A DNA stretch of 43,736 nt from Candidatus Latescibacterota bacterium (GTDB taxonomy: Bacteria; Latescibacterota; UBA2968; SICM01). Shown in pieces: positions 18,483 through 27,442 of the stretch; the first letter of the stretch is position 1; each line of letters opens with the position of its first letter. Where the stretch lies: contig SICM01000014.1 of the NCBI GenBank assembly GCA_009694805.1, forward strand, positions 1 to 43,736. Direction: 5' to 3'. The position numbers were made by a program, and so were the translations under genes. The notes under the pieces were generated by a model. The model was given only the letters and a program-made list of their open reading frames with translations. It searched no databases and was not told the origin of the DNA.

Positions 18483-18530
18483 ACGGGCATTCTTTGCCTG
18501 AGGCTCAGGTAGGGAATGCCCGTTTCTATT
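18483..18530 (+). terminator. Hairpin terminator after PorV-like gene
   Basis: ACGGGCATTC (18483-18492) pairs perfectly with GAATGCCCGT (18514-18523), and inner CCTGA/TCAGG bases extend the stem. A T-rich TTCTATT follows, so this is a plausible intrinsic terminator for the TonB/FN3/PorV unit. The outer stem resembles the terminator at 33292-33321. Confidence 0.7.
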
Positions 18531-18570
18531 GTGTCCGTGCGGCTGCACCTGGCCAGGTTCATGAGACCGA

Positions 18571-18591
18571 GGGCAACCGCAAGGGTTGCCC
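18571..18591. repeat. GGGCAACC/GGTTGCCC palindrome
   Basis: Eight-base arms at 18571-18578 and 18584-18591 flank GCAAG. The remainder of the gap from 18532 to 18659 shows no gene, and no convincing promoter was seen, although transcription of the following block must begin in or near it. Confidence 0.6.
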
Positions 18592-18659
18592 CTACATCTG
18601 AACGATAGATCGCCTGATTATGGGCGGTTTGCGCCAATTCGTATCGTGGAGAATTCACC

Positions 18660-21467
18660 GTGACAGACGCGAACGTGCCGGATCAACTTCTGCAGGATCT
18701 CGCCGGGCCGGATGACAAGGTGCGATGGAAGGCTGCGATGGCGCTGGGCCGGATGGGGGCGCGCGCTGTGCCCGCCCTGGTGGGGCTCCTGGGGCACAAG
18801 GACCACCGGGCGCGCATCGCGACCACGCACGCCCTGCGCGACATGAAGGAAGAGGCTGCGGGGGCTGTGCCTGCCCTGGTCGCCAACCTGTCATGCAAGA
18901 GCCGGGGGGATGGTGATCCGAACGACAGACCCTTCGAGGTGCGGCTCACGGCGATCGGGGCGTTGTCCCAGGCAGGCCCGGCGGCGCTGGACGCCGTCCC
19001 GGCGCTGGTCGCCATGTTGAAGGGGGTGGAGGAGCTTGAGGAGGCGGATGGGTACCAGTTCCGGGGGTTGGCCGCCTGGGTGCTTCAGGGACTGGGACCG
19101 GAGTCCGCCCGGCGGTCCCCGGAGGTCATCCCGGCCCTGGCCGGTGCTTTGAAGGATGAGGAGCGGCGGGTGCGTCTCAACGCCGCCGCCGCCCTGGGGG
19201 CCATGGGGCCGGCCACGGCAGAGGCAGTACCTGCCCTGCTGGAGGCCCTGCGCCATCCCGATGTTTTGACGCGACGCTATGCGGCGCTGGCGTTCGGCGC
19301 TCTGGGGGAAGCGGCAGCCCCGCACGTGCCCGCGCTGGTCGAGGCCCACGACAGCATCGCCCTGGACGAATTTGCGCGCGAGCAAATCCGCAGGACGATT
19401 CACGCGATATCGGGCCGCTGGCCTGAACAGTCGCCAGCGTCCGCCCCGTCTCCATCGGGTCCCCGATGGGCCGCCCTGGAGCGCACGGATTTTCTGCTGG
19501 CCGTCATGCCTTTGCAGGTCCAGCGCCGCACGTCTGATCAGGACGAGCTCACTCAGGCCTTCGTGGATGCCCGCCTGGCGAACGCCTTCTGCTTCTGGCC
19601 GGACCACAACACCTGGTACAACATCCCCCTCCCCACCCCCGACCAGATGGCCCGCTGGGGGATGGTGGGCCTCTGGTACTTCTTCACGGAAGACCCCTAT
19701 AACCCCAAGCTCCAGCGGGAGTGGGGCTATTCCACGCTCACCGACTACAACCGGGCGGTGATCGACCGCATCCTGGACATGGGACGCCAGTTGGGCAGGG
19801 ACCGTTGCTTCTGGTCTGTGGGACACGAGCAGATGGACAGCCTGCACGCCTGGGGCGTGGACCCGGACGGCTCCCGCACGCTTCCCGAGTTCGGGTCGAA
19901 GCGGGAGGGCTACGAATACTATGCAAACTGGATCTCCACCAGCCGCCACAAGCTGCACTGGAACGGGATCTACGGGAACTGGCGTCCGCGCAAGCTGTAC
20001 ATGGGGTGGGATACCGGGGCGAAGGCCACCTGGGATTTCCTGGAGGAGCAGGGGATCGACCCCTTGTCTGTGACGATGATGAGCGGGGGGGTCTGCCCGG
20101 CCCTGGCCCACGCCACGTTCGACATCCTGCCCCAGGTGGAGATGTACTGGTGGGAGTGTCAGATCGACGGCGCCAGCCTGCAGGTGGGCTCGGCCTACAC
20201 CCGGGGGGCCGCCCGGCAGTATGGCAAGCGATGGATGATGGACGCCTCCCCCTGGAGCCCGGTGTCCGGCGCCCCCGGCTGCGACAGCCAGGGGAACTGG
20301 AACAAGGGGGCCCCTCCGGCCACTCAGTTGCGCACCTGGGTCTACGGGTACCTGTGCGGGGCGTACGTGGTGTTCGAGGAGTCCAGCAGCATCTCCCATT
20401 TCTTCCGCGCGCCCGGGGGGGAGCTGGCGCTGAGCGAGACGGGGCGGGCGGCCCGCGAGACGGCGCGTTTCTGTTTTGATCTCTGTCCCCAGCGGGGGGA
20501 GTCGTATAACCCTGTGGGGGTGATTCTGGAGCACGAGCATGGGCTGGAGCCTCGACCCCACACCAATTTTCGGGGGAGCGGGCCGTGGGGGTTCATGCCG
20601 ATGGGAGGGGGGGAGTGGGAGATCGAGAAGTTCTGGACCTTAGCTTATCCCAACCACTCCACGTTTCCAGACCGGAGTCAGGTGGCGGAAGACGATAAGG
20701 TAGGCCGGGAGCCCCGCATTCTGACAGGGGGGACGTTCGGGGACTGTTTCGATGTCCTGACGGACCGCTGTCCGGAGGAGGTGTTCAGCCGCTATCCCCG
20801 GCTCATGACGCTGGGGGGTATCGGGGTGGAAGGGGAACTCCTGGAGCGGCTGAAGCGGTATGTGCGGGCCGGGGGGGAACTCCTGCTGAACGCCGCCCAC
20901 CTCGGTGCGGAGGCGATTCGCGATTCGATGACGGGCGTCACCTGGGGCGACTGGGTCGAGGCCCAGGCAGGTCCGGGCGGCGAGGCCTGCGTCCTGCGAC
21001 AGGCGCAGCCTGGGTCGGCCCGGGTGCTGGAGAAGACCCCTGATGGTCACCCGTTGATCACGGTCAACGACTTCGGCCAGGGGAAGGTCTACCTGGTGAC
21101 CGTCCGCCACAACCTCACGGGTTCCACGATTGGACAGGACTCGGGCTGGCTCCCGGCTGTGACGGCGTTTCTGAAGGGGTGGGTCGGGCAGGTCTGGCCC
21201 GTGCGGGTGGAGACCGGAAGCGGCGCTCCCCCCCAGACGCTTCTGACCCGACTGCCAGAGGGGTGGCTGGTGGCGCTGGGCAATCATGACGGACGCCCGT
21301 GGGAGGGGAAGGTCCGTCTTGACGCGCCGGGGACTGGTTCAGCCCTGATCACCGAACTGTGGTCGGGACAGCAGCAGAAGGTCGCGGTCGAAGCGGGGGA
21401 GGTCACCTTCGATGCGCGGTCGCCGAAGTACGCGTTCTCGGTCTATCGCGTGGAGATGGGGAAGTGA
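18660..21467 (+). CDS. HEAT-repeat domain fused to a glycoside-hydrolase-like multidomain protein
   Basis: A 935-residue protein starting at GTG with GGAG 8 bases upstream. Residues about 5-260 hold about six HEAT repeats (VRWKAAMALGRMGARAVPAL, VRLNAAAALGAMGPATAEAV). From about 272 the protein changes to a Trp/Tyr-rich segment (FLLAVMPLQVQ, FCFWPDHNTWYN, MMSGGVCPALAHATFDIL) that reads like a TIM-barrel glycosidase. A GATase-like segment follows at about 707-750 (ERLKRYVRAGGELLLNAAHLG), then a beta-sandwich tail. That order recalls GH42-type beta-galactosidases and relatives, but I cannot assign a family or catalytic residues. No signal peptide. The HEAT-GH combination is unusual and may mediate protein contacts. 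It opens the third block. Confidence 0.65.
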   Translation: MTDANVPDQLLQDLAGPDDKVRWKAAMALGRMGARAVPALVGLLGHKDHRARIATTHALRDMKEEAAGAVPALVANLSCKSRGDGDPNDRPFEVRLTAIGALSQAGPAALDAVPALVAMLKGVEELEEADGYQFRGLAAWVLQGLGPESARRSPEVIPALAGALKDEERRVRLNAAAALGAMGPATAEAVPALLEALRHPDVLTRRYAALAFGALGEAAAPHVPALVEAHDSIALDEFAREQIRRTIHAISGRWPEQSPASAPSPSGPRWAALERTDFLLAVMPLQVQRRTSDQDELTQAFVDARLANAFCFWPDHNTWYNIPLPTPDQMARWGMVGLWYFFTEDPYNPKLQREWGYSTLTDYNRAVIDRILDMGRQLGRDRCFWSVGHEQMDSLHAWGVDPDGSRTLPEFGSKREGYEYYANWISTSRHKLHWNGIYGNWRPRKLYMGWDTGAKATWDFLEEQGIDPLSVTMMSGGVCPALAHATFDILPQVEMYWWECQIDGASLQVGSAYTRGAARQYGKRWMMDASPWSPVSGAPGCDSQGNWNKGAPPATQLRTWVYGYLCGAYVVFEESSSISHFFRAPGGELALSETGRAARETARFCFDLCPQRGESYNPVGVILEHEHGLEPRPHTNFRGSGPWGFMPMGGGEWEIEKFWTLAYPNHSTFPDRSQVAEDDKVGREPRILTGGTFGDCFDVLTDRCPEEVFSRYPRLMTLGGIGVEGELLERLKRYVRAGGELLLNAAHLGAEAIRDSMTGVTWGDWVEAQAGPGGEACVLRQAQPGSARVLEKTPDGHPLITVNDFGQGKVYLVTVRHNLTGSTIGQDSGWLPAVTAFLKGWVGQVWPVRVETGSGAPPQTLLTRLPEGWLVALGNHDGRPWEGKVRLDAPGTGSALITELWSGQQQKVAVEAGEVTFDARSPKYAFSVYRVEMGK

Positions 21468-21507
21468 GATGCTGTTGACATGGAATCTTATCTAAAGGGT
21501 TATCGCT

Positions 21508-22140
21508 ATGGCTGGGCCAAACCCCTCCGCGTCATTTCCCGATTTCATCCCCTTCATGGACTGGTACGGCACCTGGGGCGGCACGGTGGGCTGGCCCACG
21601 GACCGGGGGCCCTGTTCCCAGCAGGACATCCCGGGCAGGCCGGGGGAGTCCTACGGGGGGATCTGGGCCAGCCCGGGCCTGTTCGAGCTGAAGGACGACA
21701 TGTGGGGCCAGCCCTATTTCACGCACGAACGCAACCACTGGGACTTCGACTACGACACCTGGAAGCCCCGGGGCAAGGCATCGCCCTACCACTGGGCCCT
21801 GTGGAAGCGGGACCGGCTGGTGGCCCTGGAAGCGCAGGTGGAGGGGCGGGTGACGCTCCTGGACCGGAAGTGCGCGGGGCGCGAGTTGCTGCTCAATTTC
21901 AGGACGGAGGCCGGGGGATGTATCCGGGCCGAGCTGATCAAAGGGGTAAACGTGGCGCATAAGGCAGAGAGTTCGCCCATAGAGGGGTACTCTTTTTCGG
22001 AGTGCGATCCGCTGTGCGGGGATTCGCTGTCGCGTCCGGTCACGTGGCGGGGGAAGGGCGGTCTGTCGGCGCTGAAGGATCAGAATGTGCTGGTGCGGCT
22101 GCACCTGGTCAAGGCCAGCGCGTTCGCTTATGCCATTTGA
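21508..22140 (+). CDS. Truncated propeller-glycosidase-like protein (C-terminal part only)
   Basis: A 210-residue protein. Its second half (ELLLNFRTEAGGCIRAEL, GYSFSECDPLCGDS, PVTWRGKGGLSALKDQNVLV) aligns with the C-terminal beta-sandwich of the full propeller glycosidase at 24981-26471 (GFSLEDCDLI, PVTWRGNPDLSALSGKPVYL). The first half would cover only the last propeller blade or so. An in-frame stop at 21493 closes the frame upstream and the Shine-Dalgarno match is poor. It is most likely a 5'-deleted descendant of a glycosidase gene, kept in the position such a gene holds before the YetA-like gene in block 1. It could still make a stable single-domain protein. Confidence 0.6.
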   Translation: MAGPNPSASFPDFIPFMDWYGTWGGTVGWPTDRGPCSQQDIPGRPGESYGGIWASPGLFELKDDMWGQPYFTHERNHWDFDYDTWKPRGKASPYHWALWKRDRLVALEAQVEGRVTLLDRKCAGRELLLNFRTEAGGCIRAELIKGVNVAHKAESSPIEGYSFSECDPLCGDSLSRPVTWRGKGGLSALKDQNVLVRLHLVKASAFAYAI

Positions 22141-22158
22141 AAACGCGAAAGGATTCTG

Positions 22159-24846
22159 ATGTCAGATAAGATCAAACGCATCCCGCTGACGGTGGAGAAC
22201 GCGGGGGGCGTGGATCGGAAAGGGTGGCCGATCACGCAGGGGGTCCCGTTTGCGGATGGGGACCTGGAGAAGGGCGCGGCGGTGCGGGTGGTGGATGGGT
22301 CGGGGAAGGCGCTGCCGACGCAGGCTTCGGGCATGGCCACCTGGCACAGGGATTTGAAGTATGTCAAATGGCTGCTGGTGGACTTTCAGGCGGACCTGAG
22401 GGAGAACCAGACAGAGTCGTTTTTTCTGGAGTATGGTCCGGGGGTGGAGGCTGTGCTGCCGGAGGTGGGGGTGAAGGTGGAACGCAGCGACGAGCGCATC
22501 CGGGTGGACACGGGGACGCTGCGGCTGGACTTCCGGGTGCCGACCAGGCAACCTCGTCCGCCTGTGGCGTCGTTTCAGCGGGCGCGGGACTTTCTATCCG
22601 GGTGCTGGGTGCAGGGGGAGGAGGGGTGGCACGACGTGTTTCGGGGGGGGCCGGGACCTTATCTGTATCTGGTGGATACGCTGGGACAGGTGTATGACAG
22701 TTGCACGGCAGCGCCCACGCCGAGGGTGGTGGTGGAGGAGGCGGGTGGGATGCGTGCCTGCGTGTGCGTGAAGGGATATCACGCCACGGAGAACGGGGTT
22801 CATCTGTGTCCGTTCACGCTGAGGATTCACCTGTATGCGGGCAGGAGCGATGTTCGGATGTTCCACACGTTCGTGTTCGACCAGGAGCCGGAGGTGTTGG
22901 CGTTTTCGGAGGTGGGGATGCGGTTTCCGCTGGACCTGGGTGACGGGTTGCGGATGAGTTTTGGGGGCCAGGAGGGATCGCACCGGGCGGAGCGGTTTGA
23001 GGAGGCGCACTTTTTGCAGGATTCGGACCTCTCCTACAGGATATTGAAGGATGGGGAGTCGTATGGGAGTGGGGAACAGACGCGGGGATGGGCGAGCCTG
23101 TGCGGACGGAAGGGGTCTGTGTTTGCGGGGGTTCGGGACTTCTGGCAGCAGTATCCGAAGGGGTATCGGCTGAGCCGGGATGGGATGGATGTTCAGTTCT
23201 GGCCTTCGGAGTGTGAGAAGCCGCTGGTGTATTCGACGCCCTATAAGGAGGATGGCGTCTTTTTCGGGGGGCATCGCGGAGACCCGGTGGCCCTGGCGGC
23301 CTCCCGCGACGAGGCGACGGTGAAACAGCTTATCGAGAAATATCCCACGGCGCCCCTCAATTTGAAGAGTTTCAGGCCCAGGGACAAAGAGGACGTGCGG
23401 TGGATCGAGGAGATGGTGGAGAAGTATGCGCCGGACCGGGTGGCGAGCCACAATGACACGGGCACGGAGGACGGGACGGGGGCGGCCAAGACGCACGAGT
23501 TCTGGATGCGGTTTTCGGCTGATCCGATCTCTGACGAGGAGGCGGAGGCCCTGGGGGTGTGCGTTCAGAACGCCGTGATCGCCCCGGCGGACCCGGGGTA
23601 TATGTGGCGGACCGGGACGACGCGGGATGTACACGGGGGGCCGGACCCTCGCTTTGCGGAGATCGACCGGCTGATGGACGAAGTGACGGAGCGGATCGCC
23701 ATCGAGCCGATGGTGCGGGGGAGGCAGTGGGGGTTCTGGTGGTTCGGGCACATGCGCTGCTCGCACGCGGCCGGGGCCGGACGGGCCTACGCCCTGCACT
23801 ATGACGACGACCCGGTGAAGGGGCTGCGGCACGTGGGGCCCTACAACAACGAGGCGGACAACGCCTGCTGGGGGGTCTGGACGCAGTTTCTACGCACGGG
23901 CAGGCGGGACCACTTTCTCGTGGCCAGCGGCTACAGCCGGGCGATGGGGGACGTGGGGATCTGCCACGCGCACCCTTCGAAAGCCGTGGCAGGATTGATG
24001 CACTATCACAACGCCCACTTCTGGTCCGGCGGCCACAGCCCGTCGCACACGCTGAACACGACGCATTTTCTGCACTACTACCTGACGGGCGACCGGCGGA
24101 TGTACGACATTGCCATCGAGGTGGCGGACTGGGCGGTGAACACGCAGGAGCCGGCGGGGGTCGTCTCCTGCCGGCGCGGCGCCCTTGCGCGGGAGTTCAT
24201 CGGGCCACTCAACTGTCTGATGGAGGCGTACGCGGCGACGTGGATGCCGAAGTACGGAGACCTGGCCCGGCGGAGCCTGAACTGGCTGCTGCGGACGCAG
24301 GAGGTGGTGGGGGTGTATCCGATCAGCGTGTACACGCGGGGGGAGCGGGGGGACGAGGCGGTGATTGAGCCGACGGACTAGCCCCTCAAGCACTCCGGCA
24401 CGGTCTATCCGATGTACTACGAAGGATTGCGGCACTTCGACAGCCCGCTGCTGCGGGAGACGATCGTCGCGGAGGCGGACCACGTGGTGGCGCGCGGGGG
24501 GCCGATGCCCATCACGGTTCCGCTGGCCCACGAGCTGATCGCGGCCCTGGCCTACGGGATCACGGGCGATCCGATCTACGCGGCGATCTGCAAGAAGGCT
24601 CTGGACGGGTATCCGGACTATGCGCGGGACATGGTGGCGTTGAGCGACTCCGCGGCCCTGTTTTCGGGCATCCGGAACGGCCACGTAGGGGTGCTCAAGG
24701 CGGCGGTGGCGCGGGCGATGGGCCGGGACCCGGAGGGCTTTGCGAAAGCGGAGGAGCGCCGGAAGGCGATCCCACCGCCCGAGCCGGCGAAGCGAGCGCC
24801 GGTCGTGGAGAAGGCTATCGGCGTGCCGGTAGGGTACGACGCATAG
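22159..24846 (+). pseudogene. YetA/PcRGLX-like (PL26-like) protein, paralog 2, interrupted by an in-frame TAG
   Basis: The frame runs 740 codons to TAG at 24379-24381, then continues in the same frame for a further 154 codons to a natural TAG at 24844. Both parts align end to end with the paralogs. Codon 741 is AAG (Lys741) in the intact copy at 39736, so one base change explains the stop. Without the C-terminal 154 residues the alpha/alpha barrel would lack its last helices. The reading frame downstream is undamaged and still ends in the shared IGVPxGYDx motif, so the change is recent, a sequencing error, or subject to readthrough. N-terminal RIFT barrel and barrel motifs (HYHNAHFWSGGHSPSH) are as in paralog 1. 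ATG follows AAAGG. Confidence 0.82.
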
Positions 24847-24855
24847 GGAAATCGG

Positions 24856-24949
24856 CCCTCACGCTCCCCCTGTCTCAAGGGGCAACGCCCTGGCAACCCC
24901 CTCCCTCTCTTAGAATTGGGAGAGGGAGGGGGGAGGGGGTGGGTGAGGG
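24856..24949. repeat. C-rich/G-rich palindromic repeat with quadruplex potential
   Basis: CCCTCAC and CCCCCTCCCTCTC on the left pair with GAGAGGGAGGGGGGAGGGGG and GTGAGGG on the right, around TTAGAATT. The right arm (24918-24949) contains six runs of three or more G, enough for a G-quadruplex in the transcript. It lies between the broken YetA-like gene and the next glycosidase. Confidence 0.75.
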
Positions 24950-24980
24950 TCTGTAACTCAGGTTTTATAGGAGATCTTCC

Positions 24981-26471
24981 ATGTCCGCAAGCTATTACGA
25001 AGGCGAACCGCTTCGGATCGGGAACGAGACGCAGCTTCTGATGGATGACTCCATGGTCGAAGACCGGTGGCGGCTGACGCGGGTGCTGCACCCACCTGAC
25101 AAATACCTCCGCAACCCGATCCTGCTCCGGGACAAACCGTGGGAGGGGGACCTGGCCTGCAGGCCCTGGGTGATCTGGGACGAGGCGTACGGGCGGTACC
25201 GGATGTGGTACCAGTGCTTCTCCACGTCCAGCGCCTTCAAGGGGGGCGGGCCTCCGTACTTCGTCGGGTATGCGGAGAGTGACGACGGGATCAACTGGGA
25301 GAAGCCGATGCTGGACGGGTTCCCGTTCGCGGGGTATCCCAGGACGAACATCGTGTATGCCGGCACGTACGGGGACAGCGCGACGGGCGTGCAGGTGTTC
25401 GTGGACGCGGACGACCCGGACCCGGAGCGGCGCTACAAGATGATCGTGCGGGAGGCCCGGCCCCGGGGAGGCCTGATCAACCGGGGGGTGAGCCTGGCCT
25501 GCTCGCCGGACGGATTCCGGTGGAAGCTGTCCGGGGAGGAGCACATTCTGGACTATCACAGCGACTGCCACAATCATGTGGCGTTTGACCCCGTGAACCG
25601 GCGGTGGTTGCTGTACTGTCGTCCGATTTACATGTACGCGACCGGGCGCTCCTCCTGGGACCCGCCGGGCGGGGGGCCGGGGACGAGGCACATGAAGCGC
25701 CGGGTGGCGGTGATGACGAGCCGGGACTTTGTCACCTGGTCCTATCCGAGGACGGTGATGTACCCGGACGAGCGGGACACGCCGGACTACGACTCCTGCA
25801 TGGTGTTCTGGTGCGGCGACCAGTTCCTGATGTTCTACTGCGCGATGGACGGAGACCGGGGGGGGACCAACGAGATGCGGATCGCCTCCAGCCGGGACGG
25901 GCTGACCTGGGAGCGTTTCCACGCGCGCGAGCCTTACCTGGCACGGGGGCGGGAGGGGGACTGGGACGCCGGACAGGTGGCCTCCACTTGCCCGCCCGTG
26001 CGGCAGGGGCAGAACCTGCTGATCTATTACACCGGGACGCAGAAAGGCCAGAGTGACTCTGCGGGTGGGATGGGGGGCATCGGCGTGGCGCTCACGAAGG
26101 CGGACCGGTTCGTGGCGCAGTGGGCCGGGGACGAGCCGGGCTATCTGCTCACGCGGGAGTTCCTCCTGGAGGGGAACCGGCTCCGGCTGAACACGACCCT
26201 GAAGTGGGTGACCTATAAACCGATTCAGCTCAAGGTGGGGATCTTCCGGCATCCTCCCCTGGGGAAGCACCACGAATATAAATATTCGGAGGCGCCGGCC
26301 TACGAGGGGTTCAGCCTGGAGGACTGCGACCTCATCCGGGCGGACCGGACGGACCTGCCGGTGACGTGGCGGGGGAACCCGGATCTGAGCGCCCTGTCGG
26401 GAAAGCCCGTGTATCTCCGGTTCGAGATCCAGAACATGGGCCTTTTTGCTTTCCGCATCACGAAGGAGTGA
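24981..26471 (+). CDS. Five-bladed beta-propeller glycosidase-like protein (GH32/43/130-like)
   Basis: A 496-residue homologue of the 4050 gene. Blade motifs include YGRYRMWYQCF, AESDDGINWEKP, DADDPDPERRYKMI, ACSPDGFRW and SSRDGLTWERF, with a WDAGQVASTCPP segment before the final blade. The C-terminal beta-sandwich carries GFSLEDCDLIRAD and PVTWRGNPDLSAL. The fold is that of the furanosidase/phosphorylase propellers; the reaction is unassigned. No signal peptide; AGGAGAT precedes the ATG. The PhyH gene starts 3 bases after the stop, indicating tight translational coupling. Confidence 0.82.
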   Translation: MSASYYEGEPLRIGNETQLLMDDSMVEDRWRLTRVLHPPDKYLRNPILLRDKPWEGDLACRPWVIWDEAYGRYRMWYQCFSTSSAFKGGGPPYFVGYAESDDGINWEKPMLDGFPFAGYPRTNIVYAGTYGDSATGVQVFVDADDPDPERRYKMIVREARPRGGLINRGVSLACSPDGFRWKLSGEEHILDYHSDCHNHVAFDPVNRRWLLYCRPIYMYATGRSSWDPPGGGPGTRHMKRRVAVMTSRDFVTWSYPRTVMYPDERDTPDYDSCMVFWCGDQFLMFYCAMDGDRGGTNEMRIASSRDGLTWERFHAREPYLARGREGDWDAGQVASTCPPVRQGQNLLIYYTGTQKGQSDSAGGMGGIGVALTKADRFVAQWAGDEPGYLLTREFLLEGNRLRLNTTLKWVTYKPIQLKVGIFRHPPLGKHHEYKYSEAPAYEGFSLEDCDLIRADRTDLPVTWRGNPDLSALSGKPVYLRFEIQNMGLFAFRITKE

Positions 26472-26474
26472 CCC

Positions 26475-27305
26475 ATGCTGACCGAAGAACAGAAGAACCA
26501 TTTTCAGGCCCTGGGCTTTCTGGTCTGCAAACAGCTTCTTTCCGCCGGGGAGATGAAGACGATCAGCGACGCCTTCGGCCGGGCGATGCGGGAGGCGCGC
26601 GGGGGCGCCCCCGAGCCGGAGCTGGAGCGCAACGCCCAGGGCTACTCCGTGAAGCGACAGCAGGTCGTCCCGTTCTTCGACTACGACCCGGAGGCGTTCT
26701 ATCCCCTGCTCGACCACGAGAAAATCATAGGGGTTTTTGAGGATCTGATGGGGGAAGACTTCATGCTCACGCTGTCCGAGGGGATCATCCACGCGGGCGG
26801 GAGCCGCTGGCATCACGACGCCGTCGCGCCGGAGGGGTTTTTCACCATGCGGGCGGCCCTCTACCTGGACCCCCTGGGGCCGGACGACGGATGTCTGAGC
26901 GTCATCCCCGGAAGCCACTTCACCGAGTTTCGGGAGGCGCTGAAGAAGACCGTCGGCCAGCTCGGCGTGCGGCCGGAGGAGGCGCCGGGCCGGTATTCCC
27001 TCTGCAATCAGCCGGGGGACGTCCTCTTCATGAACCACAAGCTGTTTCACGCGGCCCTGAGCGAAAAGGCCGGACGGCGGGCCATCCACATCAACTGCTC
27101 CCAGAACACGACGCCGGAGCGGAATGCGGCGCATTTCAACTGGCTCATCGGGTTTCTGGAGGGGGAGACCAGGGGGTGGGGGAGATTTTACAGTGACCAT
27201 CTGATCGCCACGGCCGGGCCGCGACGCAAGAAGATGCTCGCCAGGGCCATCGAGCTGGGGTTCGGGAACACGGGGAAGGTCAGCCATCGGCAGGATTTGC
27301 GTTAG
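26475..27305 (+). CDS. Phytanoyl-CoA dioxygenase (PhyH) family oxygenase
   Basis: A 276-residue Fe(II)/2-oxoglutarate oxygenase. The metal triad reads H113-x-D115 (SRWHHDAVAP) and H192 (NHKLFHAAL), with R residues in AGRRAIHIN for 2-oxoglutarate. CLSVIPGSHFTEF is the usual core segment. It is coupled to the propeller glycosidase upstream (3-base gap), suggesting both act on one substrate. Its TAG stop lies at the start of a dispersed repeat, so the C-terminus may have been reset by repeat insertion. Confidence 0.92.
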   Translation: MLTEEQKNHFQALGFLVCKQLLSAGEMKTISDAFGRAMREARGGAPEPELERNAQGYSVKRQQVVPFFDYDPEAFYPLLDHEKIIGVFEDLMGEDFMLTLSEGIIHAGGSRWHHDAVAPEGFFTMRAALYLDPLGPDDGCLSVIPGSHFTEFREALKKTVGQLGVRPEEAPGRYSLCNQPGDVLFMNHKLFHAALSEKAGRRAIHINCSQNTTPERNAAHFNWLIGFLEGETRGWGRFYSDHLIATAGPRRKKMLARAIELGFGNTGKVSHRQDLR

Positions 27306-27398
27306 AATCTATAACAAAATGCACCACAGAGAACACGGAGAGCACGGAGAGAATCTGAGGATGGGTGATGAATGAATCGTAGCACGGCGATTCATCGC
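27303..27398. repeat. CACAGAG-type repeat (half copy) joined to a GCGATTCATCGC palindrome
   Basis: Bases 27303-27363 repeat, with few changes, 1533-1592 from the TAGAACCTATAA start through CACGGAGAGAATCTGA, but the inverted right arm is missing. Then CACGGCGAT (27379-27387) pairs perfectly with ATCGCCGTG (27390-27398). This palindrome shares its core with 10224-10243 while its outer bases differ in a compensating way. Confidence 0.8.
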
Positions 27399-27442
27399 CG
27401 TGTGAGCCGGGCGCGTGAGCGACCGGATCGAAAGGAGCAGAG

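Noticed and set aside
21475-21503. TTGACA followed after 17 bases by GGTTAT, a possible promoter for the truncated glycosidase gene
   Set aside because: The -10 match is poor and the start codon would lie only five bases after it, leaving almost no leader.
24379-24381. UAG recoding (for example pyrrolysine or amber reassignment) as a general feature
   Set aside because: UAG ends at least five other genes in the window at positions where homologues also end, so it works as a normal stop.
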